From Planctomycetaceae bacterium (GTDB lineage: Bacteria; Planctomycetota; Planctomycetia; Planctomycetales; Planctomycetaceae): DNA of 64,000 bases. Position numbers and translations under genes: made by a program. Every line of letters starts with the position of its first letter. Within the stretch, counting starts at the first letter, position 1. The stretch is from contig JAKFUF010000062.1 of assembly GCA_021732845.1 (NCBI GenBank), positions 1 through 64,000 of the forward strand, given 5' to 3'. Under the pieces are notes generated by a model. The model was not told the origin of the DNA. It saw only the letters and a program-made list of their open reading frames with translations, and searched no databases. Of this stretch, positions 1-9,502 are shown in pieces.

Positions 1-1
1 G

Positions 2-100
2 GACGGCTACTGGCGACGGCAGATGGAAAACGCCACCGGGACCCAGCCCTACTCGCCCCGGGCCGCCCAGCCGAAGCAAACCAAGGAGGCCTCCGCCTGA
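2..100 (+). CDS. C-terminal end of an unidentified protein (partial)
   Basis: Reading from base 2 gives an open frame of 32 residues that begins DGYWRRQMEN, ends KQTKEASA and stops at TGA (98-100). The gene starts before the window. The tail is proline- and lysine-rich and shows no motif. I cannot name the family. The frame is preferred because it is open to the window edge and ends cleanly before the next intergenic gap (101-314). Confidence 0.5.
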   Translation, partial: DGYWRRQMENATGTQPYSPRAAQPKQTKEASA

Positions 101-314
101 AACATTCACGAATAGCGACGTACGCCCCTTCTCGGCGAGTGCCTTCCAGAAACGATGGCGTCAAGCAGTTCCGTCCAAGACCACCGTCAAAGGCCGCGCT
201 TGACCAGTGGCAATTGATGAGCTTTGTTTCAGGTGCGTTGTTGCGCCACCCGCGAGTAGCATCCAGAGATTCTTAGGAACCAGAGACGGACGGCGTTGGC
301 CCCGTCTCCCCATC

Positions 315-1967
315 ATGTCGCAAATTGCCGCCACGTTTGAGCAGACCGTGATCATTCCGCCGTTGCCGGCGGGGTTCGCGACGGCTGCTGGCGTGGCTCA
401 CACGCAGTACAAGCCACGGATGGAGATGGTGACAGGATGTCGCCGTGAGTTGGCGACGGAGACACGGGATCTGCTGCAGGGACGACTGCGGGCTGTGTCG
501 ATTATTTTGCTTGTGGCGACCAGCCTGTTTTACGTGCGCGGATTGTTTGTGCCGGATTCGCCGGTGCGCATGCCGGAACTGGCGGTGGTCCTCACCACGG
601 GCCTGGCAATAGTGGTGTTGTCGCGTGTGCGGACGTTCTCGCTGACGCAACTGAGAACCCTCGAACTCACGCTGTTCGGGATGATGTCGCTGTTCCTCGC
701 GGTCTACCAGTACATCGTGGTGCGGAATACGGCGCTGAGCGGCGATGCGGTGATGGCCATCGCTTCCGTGAAAAGCTGCGTTCTTTATGTCTTCACGGTG
801 ATCGTTCTGTATGGCACCTTCATCCCGAACACCTGGCGACGGGCGGCCTGTGTCGTCATCCCCATGACGCTGGTGCCACCGATCGTGACAGTGCTGCTGA
901 GGTCTCGGCATGCCTCTGTCCAGGAACTGGCCAATCGAGTGGCGACGTTCGAAGTTGTCAGTGACAACGTCATCATGCTGGTGGTCGGGGCGATCATTGC
1001 GGTCTACGGCACGCATATCATCAACACGCTGCGGGTCGAGGTGTATCAGGCCCGGCAGTTGGGACAGTATCAACTGAAGGAGCGGATTGGCGCGGGCGGC
1101 ATGGGGGAGGTCTACCTGGCCGAACATCAATTGCTGAAGCGTCCCTGCGCCATCAAGCTGATTCACCCGCACAGCCAGACAGACCCCGGCGCTCTGGCGC
1201 GGTTTGAACGCGAAGTCCGCGCCGCCGCGCGACTTTCGCATTGGAACACCGTGCATATCTTCGACTACGGTCGGACAGACGACGGAACGTTTTACTACGT
1301 CATGGAATATCTGCCTGGCCTCAATCTCGCCGACCTTGTGGCTCAGCATGGGCCGCTGCCCCCTGGCCGGGCCATTCATCTGCTGCGGCAGACTTGCGAC
1401 GCACTGCACGAGGCACACTTGGCGGGACTGATCCATCGCGACATCAAGCCGGCGAATATCATCGCCTCGCAGCGCGGCGGCCGGCATGACGTGGCCAAGC
1501 TGCTGGACTTCGGCCTGGTGGCTCAAATCGGTCCTGTCGGCACCGTTGACCATCAACCGCAAACAGGCAGGGCTGGTGGTGTCAGTGGGTCTCCGCTTTA
1601 TATGTCTCCCGAACAGGCGCTGGCCGAGACGGAGCCGGACGGACGCAGCGACATCTATTCGCTGGGAGCCACGGCATATTTTCTGCTGACGGGGAAGAAC
1701 GCGTTTGAGCGCGATTCGGTGTTGGACCTGCTGCGGGCTCACACGCAGGATCCCGTGCCACGGCCGTCGGAGATTTGTGGCGATATTCCGCCGGATTTGG
1801 AGCGGGTGATCCTGCGCTGCATGGAGAAGCAGCCCGACAACCGCTACGCGACGGTGGAAGCGTTGAATCAGGCCCTGGCCGCCTGTGCCGCAGCCTCCAC
1901 CTGGAGCGCAGAGACATCTGCCGAATGGTGGGAAACGCATGCGAGCGTCACGCCGGCGCTGGCGTGA
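315..1967 (+). CDS. Membrane-anchored Hanks-type serine/threonine protein kinase
   Basis: Protein kinase that phosphorylates Ser/Thr on protein targets from the cytoplasmic face of the inner membrane. From the ATG at 315 it is 550 residues. Residues about 55-235 hold several hydrophobic helices, and the kinase domain follows from about 253 to 540. Visible kinase motifs are the glycine loop GAGGMGEVY (from 259), the lysine K281 in CAIK, the catalytic loop HRDIKPANI with D376, DFG at 398-400 and SPEQ in place of APE. The order is reversed from the common kinase-TM-sensor layout, because here the membrane part is N-terminal and no periplasmic sensor is seen. An in-frame GTG at 207 would add 36 residues of poor texture, so 315 is preferred. 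No phosphatase neighbour is present. Targets are unknown. Confidence 0.9.
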   Translation: MSQIAATFEQTVIIPPLPAGFATAAGVAHTQYKPRMEMVTGCRRELATETRDLLQGRLRAVSIILLVATSLFYVRGLFVPDSPVRMPELAVVLTTGLAIVVLSRVRTFSLTQLRTLELTLFGMMSLFLAVYQYIVVRNTALSGDAVMAIASVKSCVLYVFTVIVLYGTFIPNTWRRAACVVIPMTLVPPIVTVLLRSRHASVQELANRVATFEVVSDNVIMLVVGAIIAVYGTHIINTLRVEVYQARQLGQYQLKERIGAGGMGEVYLAEHQLLKRPCAIKLIHPHSQTDPGALARFEREVRAAARLSHWNTVHIFDYGRTDDGTFYYVMEYLPGLNLADLVAQHGPLPPGRAIHLLRQTCDALHEAHLAGLIHRDIKPANIIASQRGGRHDVAKLLDFGLVAQIGPVGTVDHQPQTGRAGGVSGSPLYMSPEQALAETEPDGRSDIYSLGATAYFLLTGKNAFERDSVLDLLRAHTQDPVPRPSEICGDIPPDLERVILRCMEKQPDNRYATVEALNQALAACAAASTWSAETSAEWWETHASVTPALA

Positions 1968-1980
1968 GCGTGGCGGCCTG

Positions 1981-2154
1981 CTGCAATTCGCGCACGCCTG
2001 GCCAGTTTTCGAAAAATCAGCCGGAACGCATTAGCGTCCGGTTCCGGACCTTCGGGAGTTCCTCGTTTCCAGACAGACCAGAACCGGGGCCTAATGGCCT
2101 CCGGCTGATTTGGTCATCCCCATCTTGTAAAACTGGCCAGCGCTGCAATTCGCG
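1981..2154. repeat. REPIN-like inverted pair of palindromes (family A)
   Basis: Two hairpin-forming units face each other. At 2017-2043 AATCAGCCGGAACGC runs into GCGTCCGGTT, and at 2082-2110 AACCGGGGCC runs into GGCCTCCGGCTGATT. Outer arms TGGCCAGTTTT (near 2000) and AAAACTGGCCA (near 2130) are also complementary. The 12-mer CTGCAATTCGCG occurs at 1981-1992 and again at 2143-2154, directly flanking the structure. Related units occur at 25451, 49581-49673 and 61267. It fills most of the gap between the kinase and alaS and may also end transcription. Confidence 0.8.
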
Positions 2155-2295
2155 GACATGGCCTCTTCTGTTTTTGGGGTTTCGTGTACCATACCGAACC
2201 GCGGATTGGGCCGGAGTGTCCCCTCCGCGGTCCCTGAGCCACCGGGTGGCCCAGGCGCTTCTGGCATGACCGAGACCCCTGCGAAGTCGAGAGCA

Positions 2296-4914
2296 ATGAA
2301 GACTGATGAACTGCGGGAAGCGTACCTGAGCTTCTTCGAATCCAAAGGGTGTGTTCGCAAGCCGAGCGATGTGCTGGTTCCGCGCGACGACAAATCCGTG
2401 CTGTTCACGCCGGCCGGCATGAACCAGTTCAAGAACCAGTTCCTGAGAATCGGGCCGCTGGAGTTCACGCGGGCCACGACTTGCCAGAAGTGCCTTCGTA
2501 CCGGCGACATCGAAAACGTCGGCAATACGGCCTATCACCACACCTTCTTCGAGATGCTGGGGAACTTTTCCTTCGGCGACTACTTCAAGAAGGAAGCGAT
2601 CCACTGGGCGTGGGAATTCTTGACCACGAAGAAGTGGCTCGGACTGGCGGCGGACCGGCTGACGGTCACCGTCTATCAGGACGACGACGAAGCGTTCAAC
2701 ATCTGGAACAAAGAGATCGGCCTGCCCGCCAACCGGATCAGCCGTGAAGGCGAAGGCGAGAACTTCTGGCCCGCGTCGTCGCCCTCGCAGGGTCCCGACG
2801 GCGTCTGCGGCCCGTGCAGCGAAATCTACTATCACCCGCCGGGAAGCAAGGGGAACGTCGAGATCTGGAATCTCGTGTTCACGCAGTTCAACCGCGTCGG
2901 CCCGCCCCCAAACAATCTGCAGCCACTGCCCAAGAACAACATCGACACCGGCATGGGGCTGGAACGCACGGCGGCGGTCCTGCAGGGGTTCGAGAGCAAC
3001 TTCGAGAGCGACTGCCTGAAGCCGCTGTGCCTGGCGTCCGCGGAAGCGGTGGGCGTGCCATATGTGTTCGCGGCGGCGGAAGGTCGCGCGATTCGTCGCA
3101 TTGCCGACCATGTCCGCGCGGTGACGTTCTGCATTCATGAAAACGTCGTGCCGGAATCCGAGAAGCAGGGCTACATCGTCCGCCAACTCCTGCGGCGGGC
3201 GATTCTGGAAGGTTACCTGCTGGGTCAGCACGATCCGTTCCTGCATACGCTGGTGCCCAAGGTCGCCGAAGTGATGAAGCGCCCGTATCCCGAACTGGCG
3301 GAAACGCTGGATCGGGTCAGCATTGTCATCAAGGCCGAAGAGGAAGCGTTTCTGCGGACTGTCGACCGGGGCGTCAAGAAGCTGGAGAAGCTGGTCCAAG
3401 GGGCGGCGGTCACCGGACAGATCAGCGCCGATGCGGCGTTCGACCTGCATCAGACCGACGGTTTTCTGATTGAAATGACCGAGGCGATGGCGGCCCGCAG
3501 CAATGTGAAGGTGGACCGGGCGGGCTTCGACACGCTGGTTGAAGGTCACAAGGTAAAGAGCGGCGGCGGTGCGTTTGATGCGTCAGTGATGAAGGCTGGT
3601 CCGCTGGGCGCGTTGCGGACCACCTCAGAGCCCTCAGAGTTCCTGGGCTACGACACGACAACCGCTGACGCGAAAGTCGTTGGGATCATCGCGGAAGGGC
3701 AACTCGTCGGACATGTGCGAGAAGTTGGCCACAAGGATTCGATCACCGTTGTCCTGGATCGCAGCCCATTCTATGGCGAGTCTGGCGGCCAGGTCGGAGA
3801 CACGGGGACGCTCCGTGGCGCTGACTTTCTGTTTGAAGTCACGGACACCAAGCGCGGCGATGGCTTTATTCTTCACAACGGCCATCTCAAACAGGGTGAA
3901 CTGGCGGTTGGCAAAACAGTCCAGGCGGAAGTCGACGCGGAACGCCGCAATGGTATCCGTCGCGCGCACTCGGCGACGCATCTGTTGCACCACGCGCTGC
4001 AAAAGACGCTGGGCAGCCACGCGACCCAACGTGGGTCAAAGGTCGACAGCGATCTGCTGCGGTTCGACTTCACGCAGCCCACGCCGATCGCCAAGGAACA
4101 CCTCACGGCGATCGAAGACATCGTCAATGAACGGATCGCTGAAGGGGCACACGTAAAGTGGGAATACATGCCCCAGGAAGAGGCGAAGAGGGCCGGTGCC
4201 ATGGCGCTCTTCGGCGAGAAGTATCCCGACATCGTTCGCGTCGTCAGCATGGGCGACTTCAGCCGCGAACTGTGCGGCGGCACACATCTCACCAGCACGG
4301 GCCAGGTCGGCTTTTGCCGGATTGTCAGCGAAGAATCTGTCGCCGCTGGCACCCGCCGCATCGTGGCGGTCACGGGGCCGAAGGCGCTGGAATCGGTGCG
4401 TCATGACCAGACATTGCTGGCGGAAACAGCGGCGCTGGTCAGGGCACCCCGTGCCGAGGATATTCCGCAGCGCGTGGCGGCGCTGGTCGAGGAGGTCCGC
4501 ACGCTCAAGCAGAACCTCAACAAATTACAAAGCGAAGCCTCGGGGAGTGTGATCGATGACCTGCTGGCGAAAGCCACGGAACTGTCGGGCGTGAAGATCG
4601 TCACCGGCCTGGGCGACTGGACCGTCGAAAACATCCGCTCGCACATTGACGAACTCCGCAAACGCGGAGGCTCCATCGCCGTGCTGCTCGGCTCCAGTGT
4701 CGATGGCAAGGTCACCCTGATCAGCGGCCTGACGCGAGACCTGGTTGAGCGCGGGCTCCACGCCGGAGACTGGGTCAAGGCCGCGGCAAAAGTCGTCGGC
4801 GGCAGCGGCGGCGGCCGGCCCGACCTGGCCCAGGCGGGCGGAAAGGCTCCGGAAAAACTGCCGCAGGCGATCACCGATGGCATCGCGTTTTTGCGGTCGA
4901 AACTCGGCGGGTGA
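2296..4914 (+). CDS. alaS: Alanine--tRNA ligase
   Basis: Charges tRNA-Ala with alanine in the cytoplasm and edits mischarged Ser/Gly. The 872 residues match the usual AlaRS length (about 875). The N-terminus reads [17 protein letters not shown], followed by the class II motif 1/2 region with [14 protein letters not shown]. The editing domain has the zinc-binding [11 protein letters not shown] and the later [12 protein letters not shown]. The C-terminus has the glycine-rich [15 protein letters not shown] of the DHHA1 domain. The ATG at 2296 (MKTDEL) is chosen because the residues before it in the longer frame do not resemble the family. Upstream lies a repeat pair and no T-box-like leader was recognised. 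Downstream is an unrelated membrane protein. Confidence 0.98.
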   Translation: MKTDELREAYLSFFESKGCVRKPSDVLVPRDDKSVLFTPAGMNQFKNQFLRIGPLEFTRATTCQKCLRTGDIENVGNTAYHHTFFEMLGNFSFGDYFKKEAIHWAWEFLTTKKWLGLAADRLTVTVYQDDDEAFNIWNKEIGLPANRISREGEGENFWPASSPSQGPDGVCGPCSEIYYHPPGSKGNVEIWNLVFTQFNRVGPPPNNLQPLPKNNIDTGMGLERTAAVLQGFESNFESDCLKPLCLASAEAVGVPYVFAAAEGRAIRRIADHVRAVTFCIHENVVPESEKQGYIVRQLLRRAILEGYLLGQHDPFLHTLVPKVAEVMKRPYPELAETLDRVSIVIKAEEEAFLRTVDRGVKKLEKLVQGAAVTGQISADAAFDLHQTDGFLIEMTEAMAARSNVKVDRAGFDTLVEGHKVKSGGGAFDASVMKAGPLGALRTTSEPSEFLGYDTTTADAKVVGIIAEGQLVGHVREVGHKDSITVVLDRSPFYGESGGQVGDTGTLRGADFLFEVTDTKRGDGFILHNGHLKQGELAVGKTVQAEVDAERRNGIRRAHSATHLLHHALQKTLGSHATQRGSKVDSDLLRFDFTQPTPIAKEHLTAIEDIVNERIAEGAHVKWEYMPQEEAKRAGAMALFGEKYPDIVRVVSMGDFSRELCGGTHLTSTGQVGFCRIVSEESVAAGTRRIVAVTGPKALESVRHDQTLLAETAALVRAPRAEDIPQRVAALVEEVRTLKQNLNKLQSEASGSVIDDLLAKATELSGVKIVTGLGDWTVENIRSHIDELRKRGGSIAVLLGSSVDGKVTLISGLTRDLVERGLHAGDWVKAAAKVVGGSGGGRPDLAQAGGKAPEKLPQAITDGIAFLRSKLGG

Positions 4915-5031
4915 GCGGAATTAATCCCTGGCCATGATGAGACATCGTGAGGATTTGGATGGGTGCATGTCCATAGGCAGGCTTTCGGCAACGTGCGTTC
5001 AGACTGCCATTACCTGGGCCACGGCGTCAAA

Positions 5032-6090
5032 ATGAGCGATTTTCAAAAGGGATTCTCCAGCCAGTTCCTTTTCCATCGCGTCGTCGAAAAGGGCCTCCTG
5101 GAAGCCACCGAGTGGCGCACATTCTCGGAGATACCGCTTTACCCGGTGGGCACCTGGCTCATCCGTCCGCGCACGGCTGCCTATGCCCACGATCCGCAGT
5201 CCGTGGAGCGCCTCGAAGAAAGGCACACGTCGGGTCTCCGAATTATTTGGATGTACATTTGCGTGCTGGGTGCTCTGTTCGTCATTGGAGCCCCAATCAT
5301 GGCGATGATTTACTTCTCGCAAAATCCCTGGATGAAAGAATCCTGGTGGGCGGTGTTCGCCGTCCTTGGATCGATTGCCTGGGCTGTTGTCGGCTGGACA
5401 ATTTTGGACCTGAGGCGGGCGGACCTTTATAAGGCCAACCTCCATCAGGCCAGTCTTCCTCAAGCCAGTCTGTCCGATGTCCCAGGAGGAACCATGCGTG
5501 AAGATGCCCGACGGCTTCAGGAGTTCCACCCGGAGCCCGCCCTGCGTTCTGCCCTGCATTACGCATTCGCACACAAGTTTCTCCCGCCATACATCCACTC
5601 GAACCCCCGCGCGTTTCTAATGGCTGTCACGGACCCGAAACTGGCCATCGACCCGACGAAGTACATTCAGGCGCGATGGCAGATGTTCGAACAGAACGCC
5701 GGAGTTGGCCAGTTGCCGACAAATCCGCTTCAACCTGGGTACATGATCCGCCGGGTGACCGATTTGGGCATGGATGTGAACTCGATACTCGACCGCCCCG
5801 TGGCGATTGTCCGGATGCCGATTCCAGAGGCGGCGGCCCAGGCGTACTTTGTCGCCGTCGTCCCAGTCATGGAGGGCCTCACGCCCGCTGAGTGGCCGGA
5901 AGATTTCCGGGTCCGAGTCTTCACACTCGAAGCCACCCTGGACGCTCCGCGGCTGCCTGGCACCCAGGCGATCTTATGCGAATGGGGAGCCGACGGCACA
6001 CATGCCAACAGAGGGAGACTGCTCCCGGCAACTGCCGACGATTTCCTGGAGGAGGTCCAACGCCAACTGCAGGCCGAACCCGCAGCATGA
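5032..6090 (+). CDS. Hypothetical membrane protein with two helices
   Basis: 352 residues from the ATG at 5032 (MSDFQKGFSSQFLFHR). Two hydrophobic segments lie at about residues 67-90 (MYICVLGALFVIGAPIMAMI) and 101-123 (WAVFAVLGSIAWAVVGWTIL by texture). They are separated by a short loop, so both ends may be cytoplasmic. A soluble C-terminal part of about 220 residues follows. The stretch DLYKANLHQASLPQASL has a pentapeptide-repeat look, but only for three turns. I do not recognise the family. The longer frame from 4963 is less likely because it lacks a Shine-Dalgarno sequence. No operon partner is evident. Confidence 0.75.
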   Translation: MSDFQKGFSSQFLFHRVVEKGLLEATEWRTFSEIPLYPVGTWLIRPRTAAYAHDPQSVERLEERHTSGLRIIWMYICVLGALFVIGAPIMAMIYFSQNPWMKESWWAVFAVLGSIAWAVVGWTILDLRRADLYKANLHQASLPQASLSDVPGGTMREDARRLQEFHPEPALRSALHYAFAHKFLPPYIHSNPRAFLMAVTDPKLAIDPTKYIQARWQMFEQNAGVGQLPTNPLQPGYMIRRVTDLGMDVNSILDRPVAIVRMPIPEAAAQAYFVAVVPVMEGLTPAEWPEDFRVRVFTLEATLDAPRLPGTQAILCEWGADGTHANRGRLLPATADDFLEEVQRQLQAEPAA

Positions 6091-6313
6091 AGCCCTCGGC
6101 GAAATTGGGTGTTCGCTGTCATGACGACGCTTTCAGCCCGGTTTTACCCCTCGTGGCTGGTTGACATGAGGTATTTTGCTGCCTGGCCACCGAGTTTCCC
6201 CCACCGGCGAACAGGTTCACTGCGACTGCGATTGTCCCTGTGCCACGTTCCCGATAAAAAGGTTTTCGACCGAGCAGAACTTTGTGGTTTTGAACCAGCG
6301 CAGGGAGGCCAGG

Positions 6314-7105
6314 ATGCCCGCTGAACGATTTGTGCGCCAGTCGCTGCTGTTCTTGGTTCTCGTTTTCAGTGCCGGCGCAACGCTGTCCGCCGAAGAAGAA
6401 CTCACCGAGTTGCCGCCGCCGAAGGAACGCGAGCGGATTGGTGAAGTGTTGGGCAAGCTGGTCTACCGCGACGAGATCGACGAGCGGAGCTTCGGCGAGG
6501 ACGGGAAGGAATTGCTGGAGGAAGAACTCGCTCGGCTATTCTGCGCGCCACCGATGCAGAAATATCTAGCAAAACACAAGCTGGAATTTGAACCCACCTC
6601 TGCGGAAATGAAGGCCGAAGCCGAGCATTCGCGTGAAGGGGGGAAAGTGCTCAAAAGACAGTATGTTGATCGCTTAAAAACTATCGAGACAAAGCTCGCC
6701 GCGGAAACAATTGCCGAGCGTCGTCTGAAGCTGATTGAGAACCGGGATTCCGAACAGGAGATGATCGATCTTCTCGAGCAGGCAGCGCCGGAAGAAATTT
6801 TGAGGTATTCGATCATTCAACTCAAAGTTCAACGGCATTTGCATGGCAGGTTTGGCGGCCGGGTGCAGTTCCAGCAATTTGGACCAGAGAGCGTGGACGC
6901 GCATCGAAAACTGGTGCAGGAGCTGGAAAAGAACGGTGACTTCAAGATCACCGACAAAGCATTACGGGCCGCGCTCTACAAGCAATGGGATGTCGCTGAC
7001 GGCTCTCATGATCTGACGGACGACAAGGATGAAATCCGCAAAATGCTGTACCCCGAATGGCTCCCGCAGGAGCCGGTCAAGACAGCAGTCAAGCCGGACA
7101 AATGA
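6314..7105 (+). CDS. Secreted protein resembling a foldase N-terminal domain (paralogue 1)
   Basis: 263 residues with a typical signal peptide (MPAERFVRQSLLFLVLVFSAGATLSAEE, cleavage after LSA likely). The mature part begins with charged residues, then IGEVLGKLVYRDEID. That segment looks like the start of SurA/PrsA-type N-terminal domains (g.V.G.pI.rdEi), followed by helices rich in Glu/Lys/Arg. No PPIase domain follows, so at most it is the chaperone-like part. The ATG at 6314 has a good AGGGAGG upstream. The next gene (7354) is a paralogue with the same layout, so the two arose by tandem duplication and were then separated by a repeat pair. Function is inferred only from texture. Confidence 0.75.
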   Translation: MPAERFVRQSLLFLVLVFSAGATLSAEEELTELPPPKERERIGEVLGKLVYRDEIDERSFGEDGKELLEEELARLFCAPPMQKYLAKHKLEFEPTSAEMKAEAEHSREGGKVLKRQYVDRLKTIETKLAAETIAERRLKLIENRDSEQEMIDLLEQAAPEEILRYSIIQLKVQRHLHGRFGGRVQFQQFGPESVDAHRKLVQELEKNGDFKITDKALRAALYKQWDVADGSHDLTDDKDEIRKMLYPEWLPQEPVKTAVKPDK

Positions 7106-7144
7106 GTTCTCGGAATCTCTCGCTGCCAATCAGCAGGGTGATGT

Positions 7145-7293
7145 CGCGGGAGGGCGAAGCTCCTGCTGAGCCACGGTGTACGGCACATCCTCGTTCCACG
7201 CATCATTCCTCCCATCATTTCCGCTCAAATTCGTGCCTCAAAAACCGAGTCATCTCATGCTCGCGGCTCGGCAGGAGCCTCGCCCTCCCGCCA
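7145..7293. repeat. Inverted pair of dispersed palindromes (family B)
   Basis: The left arm at 7145-7174 reads CGCGGGAGGGCGAAGCTCC then TGCTGAGCC. The right arm at 7261-7293 is its near-complement, GGCTCGGCAGGAGCC then TCGCCCTCCCG. A third copy stands alone at 25306-25336. The pair lies exactly between two paralogous genes (6314 and 7354), so it may have taken part in, or followed, their duplication. No coding function is seen. Confidence 0.75.
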
Positions 7294-7353
7294 CGTCGAT
7301 CGCCGAAGGAGAACGAATTGTTTGCTCCAGTTTTGCATGTTGGCCAGGGCAGG

Positions 7354-8166
7354 ATGCCCGCTGAACATTTTGTGCGTCCGTTGCTTCTGTTGGTCCTCGT
7401 ACTGAGTGCCGGCGCAGCGCCAGCGGCCGAAGAGAAACCCACTCAACGAACGCCACCGAGGCAGCGTGAACGGATTGGCGAGGTCCTGGGCCAGCCAGTC
7501 TACCGCGACGAAATCGATGCCAGTGGCTCAGGCGAAAACGGAGAGCAAGTGCTTGAGCAAGAACTCGTGCGCTTGTTTTGTGATCGTCTGGTCGAACGTT
7601 ATCTGGCAAAGCACAAAGCTGAGATCGAACCCACGCCGGCCGAGTTGCAGGCCGCGACGGCGGCTTATCGCAAGGTCATGGCCGAACGCAGAAAAAGCCA
7701 TCTCGACGAGTTGAAGGAGATCGAGGCGGGGCTCGTAGCGGAAGCAGTCGCTGCGAAGCCAAACGCACAACGCCGACAGGATCTGATTGAGCAGCGGGAT
7801 TTCGTCAAGGAAATGATCGAAGCGTCGAATGTGGAGGCGTCTCTCCAGGCCGAGCGGGGTTTCCTCATCTCGCTGAAATTTAACCGGCACCTGCACGCGA
7901 GGTTCGGTGGCCGCTTGCATTGCGGGAAATCTGGGCTGATCGCCTTTGACGCCGAACGGAAGTTGTTCTTGGAGCTGGAGAAGAGCGGAGACTTCCGCAT
8001 CACGGACAAGGGGCTGCGAGCCACGTTCTACGGATCTTGGAGTCAGTTCGCAGACGATGAACAGGTGAAGACCGACCAGGACGAGATCCGTGGATTGCTG
8101 TATCCCGCGTGGCTCCCGCGGGAGCCCATGAAAACCGCGGCAACGGCCAGGCCGCGAGCAGATTGA
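7354..8166 (+). CDS. Secreted protein resembling a foldase N-terminal domain (paralogue 2)
   Basis: 270 residues, paralogous to the gene at 6314. It has a signal peptide MPAEHFVRPLLLLVLVLSAG followed by AAPAAEE, then RERIGEVLGQPVYRDEID, then alternating charged helices (LAKHKAEIEPTPAELQAA) and the shared end KSGDFRITDKGLRATFY followed by LLYPAWLPREP. The conserved start RERIGEVLG and the conserved end YPxWLPxEP show that both copies are full length. The ATG at 7354 is chosen because the signal peptide starts there. The longer frame reaches back through the family B repeat. A role in the periplasm is inferred from export; the substrate is unknown. Confidence 0.75.
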   Translation: MPAEHFVRPLLLLVLVLSAGAAPAAEEKPTQRTPPRQRERIGEVLGQPVYRDEIDASGSGENGEQVLEQELVRLFCDRLVERYLAKHKAEIEPTPAELQAATAAYRKVMAERRKSHLDELKEIEAGLVAEAVAAKPNAQRRQDLIEQRDFVKEMIEASNVEASLQAERGFLISLKFNRHLHARFGGRLHCGKSGLIAFDAERKLFLELEKSGDFRITDKGLRATFYGSWSQFADDEQVKTDQDEIRGLLYPAWLPREPMKTAATARPRAD

Positions 8167-8321
8167 GCAGCTCCCCGGAAGATTTTCTTGAGCAACCCAG
8201 CAAAAGCTGGCCAGCCCGGCCCGCGCGCCGTTCAATCTGCGGCGGTCTTGTGTCATAGTGGAGCACAATTGCTCACTCGACCCGTGTCACAGACCCCCTC
8301 GCGACTGAAGGAGCGGCCTTC

Positions 8322-9380
8322 ATGCCTGACTTGCAGGATGGTGAATCGACAGAAATGCAGGGTTCCGGGAAGAGCCCGTATATTCTCAAGAACGTGGGCG
8401 GCGTTTACTCCTGCACCTGCCCGGCGTGGCGGAATCAATCCCTGGGGATCGAGCAGCGAACCTGCAAGCATCTGAAAAAGCTGCGGGGGGAGGCGGCCGA
8501 GGTGGCGCGCCTGAAGGAGATGGCCGAACGCACGGGGGCCGATCCGGCGGCGGCGGTGACCCGGGCCCAGGCGAAACCAGTCGGAGGAGAGGCGGCGGAG
8601 AAAGCCGCAGAGAAGGCGGCTCCCGTGTTGCTGGCCGAAAGCTGGGACCAGTGCCAGGATCTGAGTGGGTGGTGGCTCAGCGAAAAACTGGACGGCGTCC
8701 GTGCTTATTGGAACGGAAGGACTTTCCTCTCGCGCCTGGGCAACGTCTTCCACGCTCCCGATTGGTTCATGAAGGGGCTGCCAGACACCCCACTTGACGG
8801 TGAACTGTGGCTCGACCGCAAGGCGTTCCAGCGGACCGTCAGCATCGTCCGCCGCCAGGACAAAAGCGACCACTGGAAGCAGCTCAAATTCGTGGTCTTC
8901 GACGCCCCGGCCCTCGACGAAACCTTCGAGAAGCGGCAGGCGTTTCTCGACGACTGGGTCTCACGGCAGCAACTCGACTACCTGCAGGTTTTGAAGCACG
9001 AACTCTGCACCGGTCTGACACATCTCCAAACGGAGCTGGCACGGGTTGAAAACCTCGGTGGCGAGGGCCTGATGCTCCGTCAACCGGGGTCAAAGTACAT
9101 CGTGGGCCGTTCCAGCACGCTGCTGAAGTTAAAGACGTTCCACGACGCGGAGGCCCGCGTCATCGGCCATGAAGAAGGCCGCGGCCGGCACAAGGGACGG
9201 CTGGGTGCACTCGTGGTGGAACTGGCCGACGGCACCCGGTTCTCGGTGGGCACGGGGTTCTCGGACAAACAGCGCGAGTCGCCCCCGCCGATCGGCAGCG
9301 ACATCACCTTTCGCTACCAGGAACTGTCCGATGGAGGCGTCCCCCGTTTTCCCTCATTTGTGGGTCCGCGCGGAGAGTAG
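8322..9380 (+). CDS. ATP-dependent DNA ligase with N-terminal SWIM zinc finger
   Basis: 352 residues. Residues about 20-50 form a SWIM zinc finger (CxC at CTC, then CKH). A charged linker rich in Ala/Glu follows. The adenylation domain starts near residue 105: motif I is SEKLDGVRAYW, in which the Lys is the AMP-accepting residue. DGELW is motif III, EGLMLR motif IV and LLKLK motif V. The end (GALVVELADGTRF and onward) fits the OB-fold domain. It seals nicks using ATP. The small size fits an accessory repair ligase, not the replicative NAD-dependent enzyme. The SWIM finger probably adds DNA binding. GGAG upstream of ATG 8322 supports the start. No Ku or polymerase neighbour is seen. Confidence 0.92.
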   Translation: MPDLQDGESTEMQGSGKSPYILKNVGGVYSCTCPAWRNQSLGIEQRTCKHLKKLRGEAAEVARLKEMAERTGADPAAAVTRAQAKPVGGEAAEKAAEKAAPVLLAESWDQCQDLSGWWLSEKLDGVRAYWNGRTFLSRLGNVFHAPDWFMKGLPDTPLDGELWLDRKAFQRTVSIVRRQDKSDHWKQLKFVVFDAPALDETFEKRQAFLDDWVSRQQLDYLQVLKHELCTGLTHLQTELARVENLGGEGLMLRQPGSKYIVGRSSTLLKLKTFHDAEARVIGHEEGRGRHKGRLGALVVELADGTRFSVGTGFSDKQRESPPPIGSDITFRYQELSDGGVPRFPSFVGPRGE

Positions 9381-9502
9381 CGCCCAATCACGTGCCCAGA
9401 GACTTGGCGACGCTTTCAACGGCGGAAACGTGGAACGGGTCTTCCGTTTTGGTCAGTTTGCGGTATCCTCAAGGTCGGAAAATTCTCGGAGAACGAGCCC
9501 CG

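Noticed and set aside
273-1940. 555-residue minus-strand ORF opposite the kinase gene
   Set aside because: It is the mirror frame of a high-GC gene. It is rich in Arg/His/Gln, has no domain and is exactly matched by a well-formed kinase on the other strand.
2017-3549. 510-residue minus-strand ORF opposite alaS
   Set aside because: Antisense shadow of an undoubted alaS gene; composition is typical of such shadows.
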